This document shows, one piece after another, positions 34,641 to 49,150 of a DNA stretch of 64,000 bases. Origin of the DNA: Leuctra nigra (lineage: Eukaryota > Arthropoda > Insecta > Plecoptera > Leuctridae). Where the stretch lies: positions 28,556,400 through 28,620,399 of the forward strand of contig OW203764.1 of NCBI GenBank assembly GCA_934045905.1, read 5' to 3'. Positions within the stretch are counted from its first letter, which is position 1, and each line of letters begins with the position of its first letter. The notes under the pieces are model-generated. The model was not told the DNA's origin and did no database searches. It saw only the letters and a list, made by a program, of their open reading frames with translations. Both the position numbers and the translations under genes were made by a program.

Positions 34641-35655
34641 AAATACCAACTGCAATATGAAAACTCTCTAAACGACTCTTTTCAACTCTTTTCGACTTTA
34701 TACAACTCTTTTAATGACCTACCACCCCTTTCACCTACACTGTTGCTATTTTATACAACTTTCCGTGAATTTTAAAGGCCAACTGCATTAAAAGATATTT
34801 GGCACCACAACGAAACAACCCTTTCCAGGACACCTGCACTACTCTACCAACCATAAAGCACCCAAGTGAATTTTTTTGAAAATATGAAATTATTGGAATC
34901 GTTGTAATCAGCAGATCATTTCCTATCTATTGTGCTCGTTAAGAAAGCCATAAGTCAACTTTCATTGGGTCAAAACATGGGTATAAGTTGTGGGCGTTAT
35001 TGAAAAATGCCGTCTGTACCCATGTCTGTACCCAGGTAAAAGCAACCAAGTGACTAATACCATGCTAATACTATCCAAGAAAGCAATGTGCGTACATGGG
35101 GCTTTTTAAACGAGTAGAACACGGGAAAAATCGGATCGATGCTTTGTGACTAAGTATATACATCCAGTAAAAAGCCCTAAGTGCTAAAAAAAGGTAAGGG
35201 ATGAAAATGCCTTAATTTTTTGGTGTATTCAGATAAAACACAAAATTTTAAAGGAATAAAAGTTAATTTTAATGCATGGCAGAGATTGAAGCACGTTCTG
35301 TAAATTTTCTCGAAACGAGGTTCGCGTCACTTGGGTGCCTTATGGTTGGTAGGGCAGTGCAGTGGTTGAGAGATATTTACAGCCGGACACGCGTCCTAAC
35401 ACTCAGGATTACAAGCTAAGCCCATGGTTGAATATTTCACATCATTTGCTAAAGTGGCTACACACTCGCTGGGTCGACTATACCCCCTTGATGAACCTGA
35501 TGAAACTTTACAACTGTTTTCCAAGGTTAGAGCAGCAACTGTCACACATCATGTTAATTCATAACTCAATAGAAAGGCTCGCTTATCAACGCGTTACACA
35601 GAGCGGTTTTCCAGCTCCTATTTACAAATGTCGTCTTTCCTACCGTTAATTCTTA
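34641..35655. repeat. Partial linker X, includes a left-truncated TA element
   Basis: Matches 19155-20127, including the right TIR of the TA element at about 35455-35485, but its left TIR is absent. It ends at the insertion point of the palindromic element. Confidence 0.75.
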
Positions 35656-37631
35656 TATCCCCATAAAAAACACTCCGTGTAAAAATTCCAGCCAAGTCTC
35701 TTCAACTATAAAAAAAATAGAAGAAATCTAAAAATTCAGCACTGAAAAGTAGTGATATCAAAAAATGAGCCAAGTCAAAACTTAATTTTAAAAACCAAAA
35801 TATACTTGGCGCATCGTGTATATAAATAGTATAGAAGCATATGCCAAAAATCAAATGTACCTAAATATATATAATATGCCTATAATGCCCTTAAAAACGA
35901 TGCGCCAAGTATATTTTGGTTTTTAAAATTAAGTTTTGACTTGGCTCATTTTTTGATATCACTACTTTTCAGTGCTGAATTTTTAGATTTCTTCTATTTT
36001 TTTTTATAGTTGAAGAGACTTGGCTGGTATTTTTACACGGAGTGTTTTTTTATGGGGATATCACTTATTTTTTTAGTTTATTTACACAACTTGTAACACA
36101 CATCGGAGCAACAATGACTAAATACTTTTAAAAAATACGCCATTTCCGAATTGGTTAATACGAAAAATTGTGTTTGGTGCTCAATATACCTAAGCTTAAA
36201 GTGATATTCCATGAAGAATTGCGAAAGCTTCGTTCCAATCAGTCCAGCCGTTTTCGAGATATGGTATCACTTCCGGTTTTCAAAATGGCGACTGAAATAA
36301 CTGCCACCTAGAATTTATTTCTATAAATGTTATGTATCATTATAAGCCTTCTGAATATGTAGATATTGTAGTAAGAGATCATTAAAATCTAGATCTTCAT
36401 TTTCATGACGTCATTTCCGGTTTCGGTAATAGTACATCTCTACTAGGGATGGAGCGAACTTGGATTTTGATATCGACTATCGATATCATTTGTATATCGA
36501 TATATATCGATACTTCGATATATCGATATATTGAAATATCGAAATATTGAAATATTGAAATATCGAAATATTGAAATATTGAAATATCGAAGTAACGATA
36601 TATTGAAATATCGAAATGGAAATAATATTTAGATGTATAGGTATGGAAATATTGATATATCGTATGAATGTATTAAATTGCTCCTAAAACTGCTAGGAAT
36701 TTCAAAAGAAAATGTAAAAAGAAATAACACAGCCGTTCCAAAATATAGGGTCACCGACCAGATAAGAAAGAAAATGTGAATAATCTGAGTAATTGTCCAT
36801 AAATCTTGTAAACGCTGCACTGCAAATAAGAATTATTTTGCCATAGTAGGTATAAACTTCAATTAAGAACATAATTGTATCATGCGGTAAGGCTTCAATA
36901 TATCGATATTTCGATATTTCAATATTTCGATATTTCAATATATTGATATTTCAATATTTCGATATATCGATATTTCAATATATCGATATTCAATATATTC
37001 AGGTTTCGATATTTCGATATTTTTTTGATATCGATATATATCGATATATCGATATTTTCTCCATCCCTAATCTCTACTTTAACTATTGATATTCCATATA
37101 GACGACCGTCTAAATCATTTGGCGCTAGTTTCATTCCGATCGGTTTAGCCGTTTTCGAGATATGACGTCACTTCCGGTTTCAAAATGGCGACTACCGGTT
37201 TGTTTTATAAAAAGGCACCTCAGACGCCAAAAGTGCACATGTGGTAAAAATTTCAGATCGATCGGCTAAGCCGTTTAGGTTGTGGCGGTGATTGCGGTAT
37301 TTCCTGACCCTCTGAATCATCATCATCATCATCTAAAGAAGATGAAAGTGATGTAATTTCACTGTTTTCACGGCCCTCTAGCTCGCAAATGGTATAGCCT
37401 ATTGTTCCCAAATTTGGTATATGTGGTGGGGTGGGCCATAGCTCAAAATTAAGATATTTTACAACAATGTGAGATTTTCCAATTTTATGATCCAGTAGGC
37501 CGAAAATGCCAAGTTGTTGCTTACAGTAAAAGTAGTTGGTCTGCTCCTCATTTTATTAGGCATTTACGGTATGTTGAGTGAGTGTGAGTGTACAGTACGA
37601 CTTGGCTGGGTGGAGCGACCGCTCCACTTGA
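35656..37631 (+). mobile_element. Palindrome-bearing Helitron-like element, complete copy
   Basis: Inverted relative to 5587-7207. Long palindrome at 35656-36061, internal motif repeats, then the terminal hairpin GTGGAGC...GCTCCAC and CTTGA before host T. Joining the flanks gives the uninterrupted linker sequence at 20127/20128 with no duplication. It carries a nested hAT MITE; net length about 1.34 kb. Confidence 0.7.
36444..37069. mobile_element. hAT-type MITE made of CGATAT repeats, 626 bp
   Basis: Ends TAGGGATGGAG / CTCCATCCCTA. A perfect 8-bp duplication, ATCTCTAC, lies at 36436-36443 and 37070-37077. Sub-terminal arms of about 130-170 bp consist of ATCGATAT / TTGAAATATCG words in inverted orientation around a central non-repetitive 280 bp. 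It is nested in the palindromic element. Confidence 0.9.
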
Positions 37632-37850
37632 TCTTATGGAAAGTGTCAATAAGTTTGCTCAAAGAATTTGTGCAAATTGAGCAAATTGTGCACTCGACAA
37701 AATGAGTCTACATTTGGTCACTTGAACCTAGAGATGTGAGTCAGAATGAATTGTTAGATGCTCACTAAGCTTTCTAAATTTTAATAGGTGGATGATCATT
37801 ATAAAATAAATTTACATTTAATTAATGTTCTTTGACATGTTAATTGACAC
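37632..37850. repeat. Linker X tail
   Basis: Continues the sequence at 20128-20345, confirming that the two flanks of the 35656-37631 insertion were contiguous. Confidence 0.8.
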
Positions 37851-39665
37851 ACACTGCAATTCAATAATGGTTGCCATAAGGACACAGTAGATCAGAATTT
37901 GAAAAAAGAACCACAATACGTCACAGATTTGTAAATTGGACAGATTTTTGTTAAATATTCACTCTTGTCAAGTCAAAGTTACGAGAAAGAACATTGATAT
38001 GAAGAAATTAAGAGATCAAACACCAAGAACTACCTGTTAATATCAATTTAATAATAAAAACTGCAACAATACATCAACAATGTCGTGTTTTGCCTAATGA
38101 AACCCCAAGAATACATCAACAACAGTGTGCTTATCCCAATTATTACAATTAGTATCCAGACAACCACATTGCTATTTCAAAGCATTTAGTTTGCTTCATT
38201 TTCTTTCCTCTCCCGATTATAAAATTAATTTCAGTCGATATTTTCTTTTAAATGGACACCAAAATGTTAAGACATCTAAAGAAACATTACACCAACAGTT
38301 GTTTAATGTGAATTTGATTCCAATATTAAATAACTGGTTCTGAAATGTTACAAGATGAAAACACATTGCGTTGTTCCATGCAAAATGAACAGTTACCTAC
38401 TGAATATTGGTAAAACTTTGAGTGCGATTTGAACGAAAAAAAAATACATGGAACGAGACTGAAGATGAGAGGAGCTGCGAGATCTCTCACTGACATTTTC
38501 GATACGTTCCCATCAGGAACAAGCGTAGAAGATGTCAGGCAGTTGCATGATCCAGACCAACGAGCAACAAACAGGAGCAATACAAGTACCTCATCATTTA
38601 CTACTCGCCTTCTGACCTTACCTAATATGGCACATTTTGATATCACGGTGCTACTTAGAACCGTGCTACTTGTAGCACCGACCTTGAACTCAGCACCATC
38701 GTAGCACCAACATTTGGCGATATTATTAGGTAAAGTTATGTTCACTAGATCAGTCCAATTGACTTTTATTAGCTCTTTCTCTACTCTTGCTTCATGCCTT
38801 GTTAAATAGTCATCAGTTTTCTAAACTATAAAAAGCTATAGTTTCCCCCCTCTTAACTTATTTTAAGGTGCTTGGCCGTTGGAGCCAATTGAGTGAGAAA
38901 GTATTTCATAAGAGGGTGTAACTTTGATGGGATGTTCACATAATCAGTCTGATTGTATATTAGTGGAAAGAACAATTTTGGATTTGATTGGAGATGGAGA
39001 CCTGACACTTGAACCAATTGATCTCAAATTGTTACATGTGTATTGTTCAAGGATAAACTTAGGGTTGGTACAATTGGCACATTTTACAAATTAATTATCA
39101 TACGACACCCATAGTGAGAAAAAAATTGCTTATTTTTACCAAAAATCTATTAAATATTACTAATTCTCTACCTGGCAAACCAACAAATTAAATATGAACC
39201 TACCTCGTAAAACCCAAAGTTTGTCTTATCCATGATTAAAAATTCAAATAATTTCGTCCAGACATGTCGTCTCCAAAAAAGTGTCTGCAACCAGTCAGTC
39301 AGTGTCTAGTATGGCCAGTAGGAAGGAGGCGATCATGGCCTACTAGTAGGGAACCTTCCCATCCTTTGCCTCTCGACTGAGAGAAAACTACGCACAATCC
39401 TCCGTCGTGAATGATGGGAATTGAACCCGGCACCTTCGCAGTGCATGTGCCGAGTATTAACATTGCCAGCTCAACAATGCCTTGACGCAAGTTTAAGAAC
39501 CCTAGGATTATTATAATCAATTGTTCTAGAGACTATTTAGCCAACAATTCCTCTGAACCAGTCTCCGTGGTTTATTAAGATGAGAATAACAGCGAATGCA
39601 ACTGTCAATCTAAACACAGTATGTACCCTGATACGTGGCAGTGAAATCTTCAAACGAAACAACTA
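37851..39665 (+). repeat. R module copy 7 (R7)
   Basis: Resembles R6 in its first half and R4 from about 39000. It lacks the SINE and the SINE stub. The recurrent frame has an in-frame 6-bp deletion. It leads into D1' through the same truncated tail as R1. Confidence 0.82.
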
Positions 39666-40511
39666 GGTATTAGGTTAGAGCAGCAACTGTCACACATCAC
39701 GTTAATTTACACTTAATAGAATGCTCGCTTATCAACGCGTTACACAGAGCGGTTTTCCAGCTCCTGTTTACAAATGTCGTTTTTCCTGCCGTGAATTCTA
39801 TTATCTTGTGGAAAGTGTCAATAAGTTTGCTCAAAGAATGTTGTACGAAGACGGTAATAAAGAACAGAAACCCAGTTGAATGCAGGTAAGTTATACACAA
39901 ATACACGATTAAATCTTAACTAGATTCCGTTCGCCGTTACTGAGGTTGGAATTGTTTTATTTTAAATATCAAAATAAATTGAACTAAAAAAAATATACCT
40001 CTTCACTAGGTTTAAGCATTTTAGTACCAGTTTACAATGCAGTATTGAAAAACTAGCCCCTAGTTCTTAAATTCATTGGAAAGTGATTCAATTTGATTGC
40101 AATAATTACAAATTAATATGCCAACAGAATCTGCTAGTGTCACTTTATTATTACAGGTCACCAGCGAGTCTACAGTCTACAGTCTACAGTCTACAGTCTA
40201 CAGTCTACAGTTCATGGAACTTGAAGAACAGAATCCTGCTACTTCAAAACAATGCAAACTTCAAAACATGAAGTCAAAACAATGCAGCCTTGATCCTACT
40301 TTCCATAGACATTCAAATTATATTTACCTTTTACCTAGTATAATGAATAATGATAAGTGAATGCCCAGATAGAGCTAGATATTAATGTAGTTGTCATCAC
40401 ATCAAATTGTCTCAATCATTCAGAACAAAGTGTCAGTTACACAGTTAAGGGGCCATTAGTTTATTCTTCAGTTTAGTTAAACTCCACTTCGGGAAATGTG
40501 GTGTACTACCA

Positions 40512-41508
40512 CTAGGAAAACGCTCAGTGTAACGCGTTGATGAGCGAGCACAGAACATGCAACATCCCCATAGTAACGATGCACGACACGGCACAAGACG
40601 ATTTTCTCTGCAATTTTTCAATCTCCATAATACTCTGGATGAATAACAGATCCATTGTGTCGTGAAGTCTTACCTACATACCTTCTCCAGAAATCTCATG
40701 TAACATCCCATTCTAAACTCGTAAAATTACAATTAATACTTGACTGATTGGGCTTACAATATGTAAAATTTAATATTAAGTTGGTCTTGATCACCATGCA
40801 AAATTTGAACTTAATGTGAACATTTTTATTGTCGACCAATCAGAAGACATTATTTAAACTTAAACCAATTAGAGGATTTGGCCTTCGTACTGCATCCGAT
40901 TTTATGCGCTAGCTTTCATTTTACTGTACATTGTGGATAGCTTGGCTGCTCTACAGGCCTTGCCTTGGAACAGAAGCTTAAAGAAGGCAGGGATGACAAT
41001 TTAGTATACATTTTTCAAGATTATGGAATAAAATGACCTTAAAATGACAAAACTTTTGAAAATAACGACAGATTAGACTGAAAATTGGCAAAAATATCTA
41101 AAATGTTGGTACCAATGACCACGCGAAGTTTCAAGTTGATCGGTCAATCTGTTCTAGTTTAAATTACAAAAATCACCGTAAAAATGGTTTCAAATTTGAA
41201 CCAATGGGAGGATTTGGCTGAAATTTATTATGATTGGGTAAATTGTTAGTTGAAATGACTTGGCTAAATTTCAAATTGATCGGAACAACCAATCGAAAGA
41301 TAATTTTTTTTAAATTTGAACCAATCACAGGAGCCCGTTCAAAAACGATCCCAGGGACCTCATAGATTACGTTAGTATGTGTACAAAATTTCAGATCGAT
41401 TGCTTGAGCGGTTTGACCTGGGCTGTGACCACACAAAAAAAAAAAAAAAAAAACACACAGAAAAAGTGCCATAAGAGTACCGTGGTGACGCTCGCTACGC
41501 TCGCTCAA
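40512..41508 (-). mobile_element. Non-autonomous Helitron, distal copy
   Basis: Copy of 3441-4436 with one more A in the internal A-run. Confidence 0.87.
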
Positions 41509-42004
41509 TTATACTATGCGGAATAGCTTAAACAATCTGCGGTCAATGTCGCCTGAGATTAGTGTAAACTGGGGAAATAAGCTCCGGAATTAAATTGCAG
41601 TATATTGGTAATACACCGAGTTTTCTGAAGTGGAGTTTAACCTAACTGTAGCTTAAGCAAATGGTAATACCGGCCCTAAGTGACAGATAGCTATCAGCTG
41701 GATTACACATGAAGTCATAACCAATGATCTGCACACAGAGAAAGTCAACTGCCACTTTGTACATCGATGATCGAAATAATCTCTAAAATAATCCTGAATT
41801 GTTGGTTGTTCAAATGAAGATACTTCCATACCTACTGTACAGTTCACTAATTCAATTCATCCATAAATATTACTAATTTAGGCGACCTTCTATGATATAA
41901 ATCTGTAAGTCAGAGATATAAATGCGGATTGTCGTTTCTTGTTTGGCAAATGGAATGCTTACTGTGTAGAACTGTGAATATAGGAAGTATCTTCATTTGA
42001 TCAG

Positions 42005-42118
<114 letters not shown>

Positions 42119-42678
42119 GTAAGAATGAGATGATTTTAACGGCCATGTTTCTGTTGTCCACAGAGTTGAAACATAGCTCCGAGATAAAAGCGACAAAAGA
42201 TGCAATCCAAGTCTCGGACAATATAAACACAATTCACACAAGTACAAGACAGAAGCAGGCATTTCACGTAAGTGTCTATGTAAGACATTTCATACGATCA
42301 AATGTAGTAAGCATGGCTATAATAGAAAAAATGGGACAAACCTATTCACACACAAAAGCATGAACGAAAATGTTTAAGACTGAGGAACCCTGCCTAAATC
42401 AAAGTACCTATAAATCTAAACTTAATAAATATAAACTTCACTAATGAATTTATTATAGTTTAACATTTTCGACATGAAATTGCATTATTGTACTTAAAAT
42501 AGCAGAACTCGTCAATACCTAAGTAGGTGCATAAACATTCTAGGTGGGTCACTGAAATACCGTAATTACTAATTACCCTCGTATTTGAAAGAAATTAATG
42601 ACATTGAAAGACTTACAATATATGGAAATACATAGAACATTATTGATGGTCACAGATGTTTTCAGTGAAAATTAATAA

Positions 42679-44296
42679 TCTAGTGGAGCGGTAGCTCCAC
42701 CCAGCCAAGTCGTACCGTACACTCACAGTCACTCAAAACACCGTAAATGCCTAATAAACTGAGGAGCAGACCAAACACTTTTACTGTAAGCAACAACATG
42801 GCATTTTCGGCCTACTGGATCTCAAAATTTGGAAACCTCACATTGTTGCGAAATATCTTAATTTCGAGCTATGGCCTACCCCACTACATATACCAAATTT
42901 GGGAACAATAGGTTATGCCATTTGCGAGCTAGAGGGCCGTGAAAAGAGTGAAATACACCCCTTATTAAAGGTATCTGATTATAATAATAATAATAATAAT
43001 ATCAGGAAACGTCGCTATCACCGCCACAGCCTAAACGGCTGAACCGATTGATCTGGAATTTTTACCAAATATGCACTTTTGGCGTCTGAGGTGCCTTTTG
43101 TTATGACTGTTTATGTGCCGCCATTTTGAAACCGGAAGTGATGTCATATCTCATGAACGGCTGTACCAATCGGATCAAAATTGGCACCAATCTTTTCAAA
43201 CGTGCATCTTTATAAAATATCCCTAGACAAAGTATACATTTATTATTAATGAAACCGGAAATGACGTCATAAATATGCTAAATTTAACTAAAATCACCTC
43301 TTATTACAATAACTACATATTCAGAAGGCTTATAATGATACATAACATTTATAGTTGTAAATTCAAGGTGGCATGATTTCAGCCGCCATTTTGAAAACCG
43401 GATGTGACGTCATATCTCGAAAATGGCTTAACCAAACGGAATCAAACTAGCACCAATCGATTCAAACGGTTCTCTATATGAAATATCAATAGTGAAACTA
43501 AAGTTTACTAATTGCTGAAACCGGAAATGACGTCATAGTTATGCGAAATCTGCATAAATTCACTTCAACTGTGTTTAAAAACCTATAAATAACTATTCAA
43601 AAGGCTTATAATGATACATAACATTTATTGAAATAAATTCTAGGTGGCAGTAATTTCAGCCGCCATTTTGAAAACCGGAAGTGATGCCATATCTCGAAAG
43701 CGGCTGGACCGATTGAAACGATGCTTTCGCAATTCTTCATGGAATATCACTTTAAGCTTATATTTAGAAGCAAAAAAAATGTTTTTTAGTAACCAATTCG
43801 TAAATGGCGTATTTTTTTTAAAGGAATTAGTCATTCTCATTGTTGCTTTGTTAGTCTTTACAAGTTGTGTACTTAAATAAACTAAAAAAATTAGTGATAT
43901 CCCCATAAAAAACACTCCGTGTAAAAATACCAGCCTAGTCTCTTTAACTATAAAAAAGTGGAAGAAATCTAAAAAGTCAGCACTGAAAAGTAGTGATATC
44001 AAAAAATGGGCCAAGTCAAAACTTAATTTTAAAAACCAAAATATACTTGGCGCATCGTTTTTTAGGGCATTATAGGTATTTTATATATATTTAGGTACCT
44101 ACAATTTATTTTTGTCATATACTTTTTATATACACGATGCGCCAAGTATATTTTGGTTTTTAAAATTAAGTTTTGACTTGGCCCATTTTTTGATATCACT
44201 ACCTTTCAGTGCTGACTTTTTAGATTTATTTTATTTTTTTGTAGTTGAAGAGACTTGGCTGGTATTTTTACACGGAGTGTTTTTGATGGGTTTATA
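42679..44296 (-). mobile_element. Palindrome-bearing Helitron-like element, distal copy
   Basis: Copy of 5587-7207; a shorter internal ATA run near 42980. Confidence 0.6.
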
Positions 44297-44670
44297 TTAC
44301 AATTCATAAGGGATGTATATAATTATGTATTTATACCTACATAGGTCACGTTCGTTCACGTTTAGAATATCAAGGCCGTGTACTACTGTAGTCAAGCGAA
44401 CGTACCTAAACATGAACATAGCAATATAATAATCAACAAATGTGTATACTACGACTGTGGATAAAAATTAATCAAATTTATTGAATTTTAATAATATTTA
44501 CTACTATTAAAAATTGTGTATTTGACATAATTTATACAATTTCAATTATACAAAGAAGAAAGTCTTGCCATTGACAGGGCAGTGTTCAAGTGAACGACCA
44601 ATGAACGACGTGAACGACGAAACGTCAGAGATATTCTTAACGTGAACGAACTTTATTAAATTATAAATTT

Positions 44671-45267
44671 GAATGTATCTGAATGTATCTGAATGTATTG
44701 AATGTACCTGAATGCATCTAAATGTATCTGAATGTATCTGAATGTATCTGAATGTATCTGAATGTATCTGAATGTATCTGAATGTATCTGAATGTATCTG
44801 AATGTATCTGAATGTATCTGAATGTATCTGAATGTATCTGAATGTATCTGAATGTATCTGAATGTATCTGAATGTATCTGAATGTATCTGAATGTATCTG
44901 AATGTATCTGAATGTATCTGAATGTATCTGAATGTATCTGAATGTATCTGAATGTATCTGAATGTATCTGAATGTATCTGAATGTATCTGAATGTATCTG
45001 AATGTATCTGAATGTATCTGAATGTATCTGAATGTATCTGAATGTATCTGAATGTATCTGAATGTATCTGAATGTATCTGAATGTATCTGAATGTATCTG
45101 AATGTATCTGAATGTATCTGAATGTATCTGAATGTATCTGAATGTATCTGAATGTATCTGAATGTATCTGAATGTATCTGAATGTATCTGAATGTATCTG
45201 AATGTATCTGAATGTATCTGAATGTATCTGAATGTATCTGAATGTATCTGAATGTATCTGAATGTAT
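44671..45267 (+). repeat. 10-bp minisatellite, distal copy
   Basis: Same unit number as 7582-8178 as far as can be counted. Confidence 0.97.
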
Positions 45268-46043
45268 CAGAATGCATCAGTGTGTATCAGAATGTATCAG
45301 TGTGTATCAGTTCATCAGAAGGTATCAGTGTGTATCAGTTCATCAGAAGGTATCAGTGTGTATCAGAATGTATCAGTGTGTATCAGAATGTATCAGTGTG
45401 TATCAGTTCATCAGAAGGTATCAGTGTGTATCAGTTCATCAGAAGGTATCAGTGTGTATCAGAATGTATCAGTGTGTATCAGAATGTATCAGTGTGTATT
45501 AGAATGTATCAGTGTGTATCAGTTCATCAGAAGGTATCAGTGTGTATCAGTTCATCAGAAGGTATCAGTGTGTATCAGAATGTATCAGGGTGTATCAGAA
45601 TGTATCAGTGTGTATCAGTTCATCAGAAGGTATCAGTGTGTATCAGAATTCATCAGAAGGTATCAGTGTGTATCAGAATGTATCAGTGTGTATCAGAATT
45701 CATCAGAAGGTATCAGTGTGTATCAATTCATCAGAAGGTATCAGTGTGTATCAGAATGTATCAGTGTGTATCAGAATGTATCAGTGTGTATCAGAATTCC
45801 TCAGAAGGTATCAGTGTGTATCAGAATTCATCAGAAGGTATCAGTGTGTATCAGAATTCATCAGAAGGTATCAGTGTGTATCAGAATGTATCAGTGTGTA
45901 TCCGAATGTATCAGTGTGTATCAGAATTCATCAGAAGGTATCAGTGTGTATCAGAATTCATCAGAAGGTATCATTGTGTATCAGAATGTATCAGTGTGTA
46001 TCAGAATGTATCTGAATGTATCAGAATGTATCAGAATGTATCA
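45268..46043 (+). repeat. Composite minisatellite, distal copy
   Basis: One additional 20-bp GAATGTATCAGTGTGTATCA unit near 45770 compared with the proximal copy. Confidence 0.95.
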
Positions 46044-46080
46044 GAAGAAGAAGAAGAAGAAGTTGAAGAAGAAGAAGAAG
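46044..46080 (+). repeat. (GAA)n tract, distal copy
   Basis: Same GTT interruption as at 8935-8971. Confidence 0.95.
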
Positions 46081-46178
46081 ACACACACTTTCCGTTGGGG
46101 TTATCTGAAGAAACTGGCAGTTTGTATTAAACATGGAAAGATGGTCTCCATTTAGTTTTATTTAAACACACACTTTCA

Positions 46179-47085
46179 CAGGCGCGTAGGAATAGGGGGG
46201 GGAAAGGGGGGAAATGACCTTCCCCTGTCTGGAGCCTGACCCCCCTGCCAGAGATTTTCACCCCCCTGCTAGTGACTCTGACCCCCCCCCCCCCCTTGCT
46301 AGAGAGCCTAACACATCCAGATATTCACAAATGTTGATTATAAGTGTTGCACAGAATGCACAGATTTGCTCCATTATTAGGTTCAATTCTCAAAATTTTC
46401 TCAAGTTTTGCAAAACTAATTGAACAGAGGTCCAATCCAATGATCCAATGAGAAAACTCATTTACTCATTTGTCCGACATCATCATCCTCATGAATCAAA
46501 TTAAATAATTACACGTTTAACAATAGATTCCAAAACACATACAGATTTTTCTTATTGATTTCTTATTGCTGTTGCTCTTGCAACCTTTTTCAAATGGCGA
46601 TTCCAAAACAATTCATAATCGATTCTCTTTCACTAGAATTCAAGTATTTCCCTGCGGGGCCATTTAGGATTTTGTCAAATAACAAAATTTTATTGTGTCT
46701 ATTGTATCCCCAAGAATATTGCATAGGACCCTTGCATAGGACATACATTTTAAATTTCTTGAAAAAAGATGCCAAAAAAGCGTCGAATTCGATTTTTTTT
46801 TAATCAAGATGTAAAAAAATGCACTGCGGGGCCATTGGGAATTCTTTAAAAACAAGTTTTCGTAAGTTCCCACAGAATATTGCATATCACACATTTTACA
46901 TTTCTTTGAGAAGAATAGCTTAAAATTCGATTATTTTGTATCAAAAATTCAAAGAAGGCCCTGCGGGGCTAACTGAGGGTGAGTCCCCCAGACCCCTCGT
47001 ATAGCAGTAAACTACATTTTCCTGACATCCTTCGATCCCCTTTAATTTTGACCCCCCCTGTCAAAATGAAGTTCCTACGCGCCTG
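46179..47085 (+). mobile_element. hAT-type element, distal copy
   Basis: CACTTTCA duplication at 46171-46178 and 47086-47093. A shorter C run and two substitutions near 47041 distinguish it. Confidence 0.9.
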
Positions 47086-48142
47086 CACTTTCATGAAGAA
47101 ACTAGCAGTAGGTAAAATTGGTAAGACGGTTCTCCGTTTAGTATTGTTTAAACACACACTATCCGTTATGGGGCTATCTTTTGTCAGCGAAGATAGCAAA
47201 CTACAAGAGTGGACTTCAAGAGTGAAGCAAATAAAGCGAGGCTTTATCTACCAGTGAAGAAAATGTCTTCAAAGCTGTTTTCAAAAGCTGTCCCCATCAC
47301 GAGGTAAACGTTTGAAGATCACCCTTATTAATATTGTAATATAAACTACATTCGGATTCCATCCACAGCAAATGAACGCAAACAGTTTGATCGCATAAAT
47401 GTGAAAACTAATAATCACCACATCACGATGGATGAATGGAACATGTGAAGACGCAGCTAGAGAGATGATGATACAGAACCACCGGAGGATGACATCTCAT
47501 CAGTGCTTCTATCTCAGGTAAGCAATGATCATGATGTGGCTTGTTGGCTGATTGATTGAGATACTTCATAAAGTTTATAATGAGACAAACGCGTGATTCC
47601 TTCTCCTCAGTGGCAAAAATGGACACGATAATCTTTTAGAATAGTAACCTTTATGTATTATGCCAATCACTCAGTCAATTCACATAGGTATAGTCATTTT
47701 ATATGCTATCTGAAAATGTATACCTCTATGCTAATAGTTATAACATTCCTAGCTTATAAATAGGTTGGTATCTAGTTTCTGGGCATTCACTTATTTTGTA
47801 TAAGATGTTTTGATTTTGTTTCGTTGTGATTTGTGTGTTTTTTCCAACAGATTTAACTTGACTTTCGTGTCTACCTTACATTCTAATTAAAATATCCATG
47901 GAAAGATTTCCAGAACTTGTTACATAATTATTAATAATGTTGTTTTTATTTATGAACGACACACAAAGTGCGGTGTACTTTTTATTTTGATTTGGTTTTG
48001 ATTTATAGTGTGTGTAAGGTTTTGTGTTGTGTTCCCAGTTTCTGAAAAAAATTTGAGCTCTTCTGTGATTATGCAAGTGATTATTCGGGTAAGTATTTAC
48101 TTCATTGCAGTTAGATCATTGTAAGATGTGCTTCACAAACCG

Positions 48143-48181
48143 GTGCTCGCTTATCAACGCGTTACAACGAGCGTTTGCTGG
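48143..48181 (+). mobile_element. Helitron 3' terminus, distal copy
   Basis: CTGG end followed by T, as in the proximal copy. Confidence 0.58.
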
Positions 48182-48226
48182 TGATATAGATTATTGTTGT
48201 GAGATTCTGATTGTGAGTGTGAGATT

Positions 48227-48279
48227 ATGATGATGATGATGGTGATGGTGATGATGAAGATGATGATGATGATGATGAT

Positions 48280-48320
<41 letters not shown>

Positions 48321-48489
48321 TGACGATGATGATGATGATGACGATGATGATGATGATGATGATGAAGAATAGGTAAGGATGGACGGTGGGAAGGAGGCAG
48401 TCGTGGCTAATTAGTAGGGAACCAACCCAACATTTGCCTCGCCACTGAGGGAAACCACAAAACAACTCAGTCATCATAAAGGACGACAT
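48227..48489 (-). mobile_element. GAT tract and SINE central fragment, distal copy
   Basis: Copy of 11123-11385, including the GACGAT expansion. Confidence 0.78.
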
Positions 48490-48817
48490 TTAGAAATGTT
48501 CAATAGTGTAGCGTCTTAATTGACTATACAAAATGTCAGTTCAAAATCCAAATACACAATTCAAGAGACACGACACGACTATCTGCCTACGTGAACGAAT
48601 ACAAGTCAGCAAATCCAAGTTTTTACGTTCGCGTCAGTTGTTCAATCCCTTAACGACAGGACTCGCAGAAAATTTCGATTCCGATGTAAAAAAATCCTAG
48701 AAATGCATGAAAATGCATTAGCTCTGGGTTGTACATGACAATTGTGACATTTAAACGTGTGTTGCATGTTGCATATACTGCTGTGAAGTAAGTTATTTTA
48801 ATTCAAATATTGAAAAC

Positions 48818-49117
48818 CACAAAAAGCCATAAATAGGTGGCCCCTACTTTTTTCTTAACGGCTTGACCGATTGTTTTCAAAATTTAACAGCATAGAGATA
48901 AAGAGTAAATCTGTGTCTCTAGTGATAGAAAAAAATAATAAAAAATGTTTTTTCTAGTTTTAGTCTTTTTGGCACCTCTACCCTGAAATAACTAAACAAA
49001 AAAGTAAACTTTGGGGCCACTAGAGACATAGATCAGCTACTCTTTATCTATAACCTGTAAAAATTTGAAGACAATCGGTAAAGCCCTTTCGAAAAAAGTA
49101 GGGGCCGCCTTTTTGTG
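48818..49117. mobile_element. Foldback element, distal copy
   Basis: Copy of 11714-12013 with a T for A change in the left-arm ACCGAT phrase and C for G in the right arm. Confidence 0.75.
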
Positions 49118-49150
49118 CTTCATAAAAAATGGATATGATATGCACAATGA

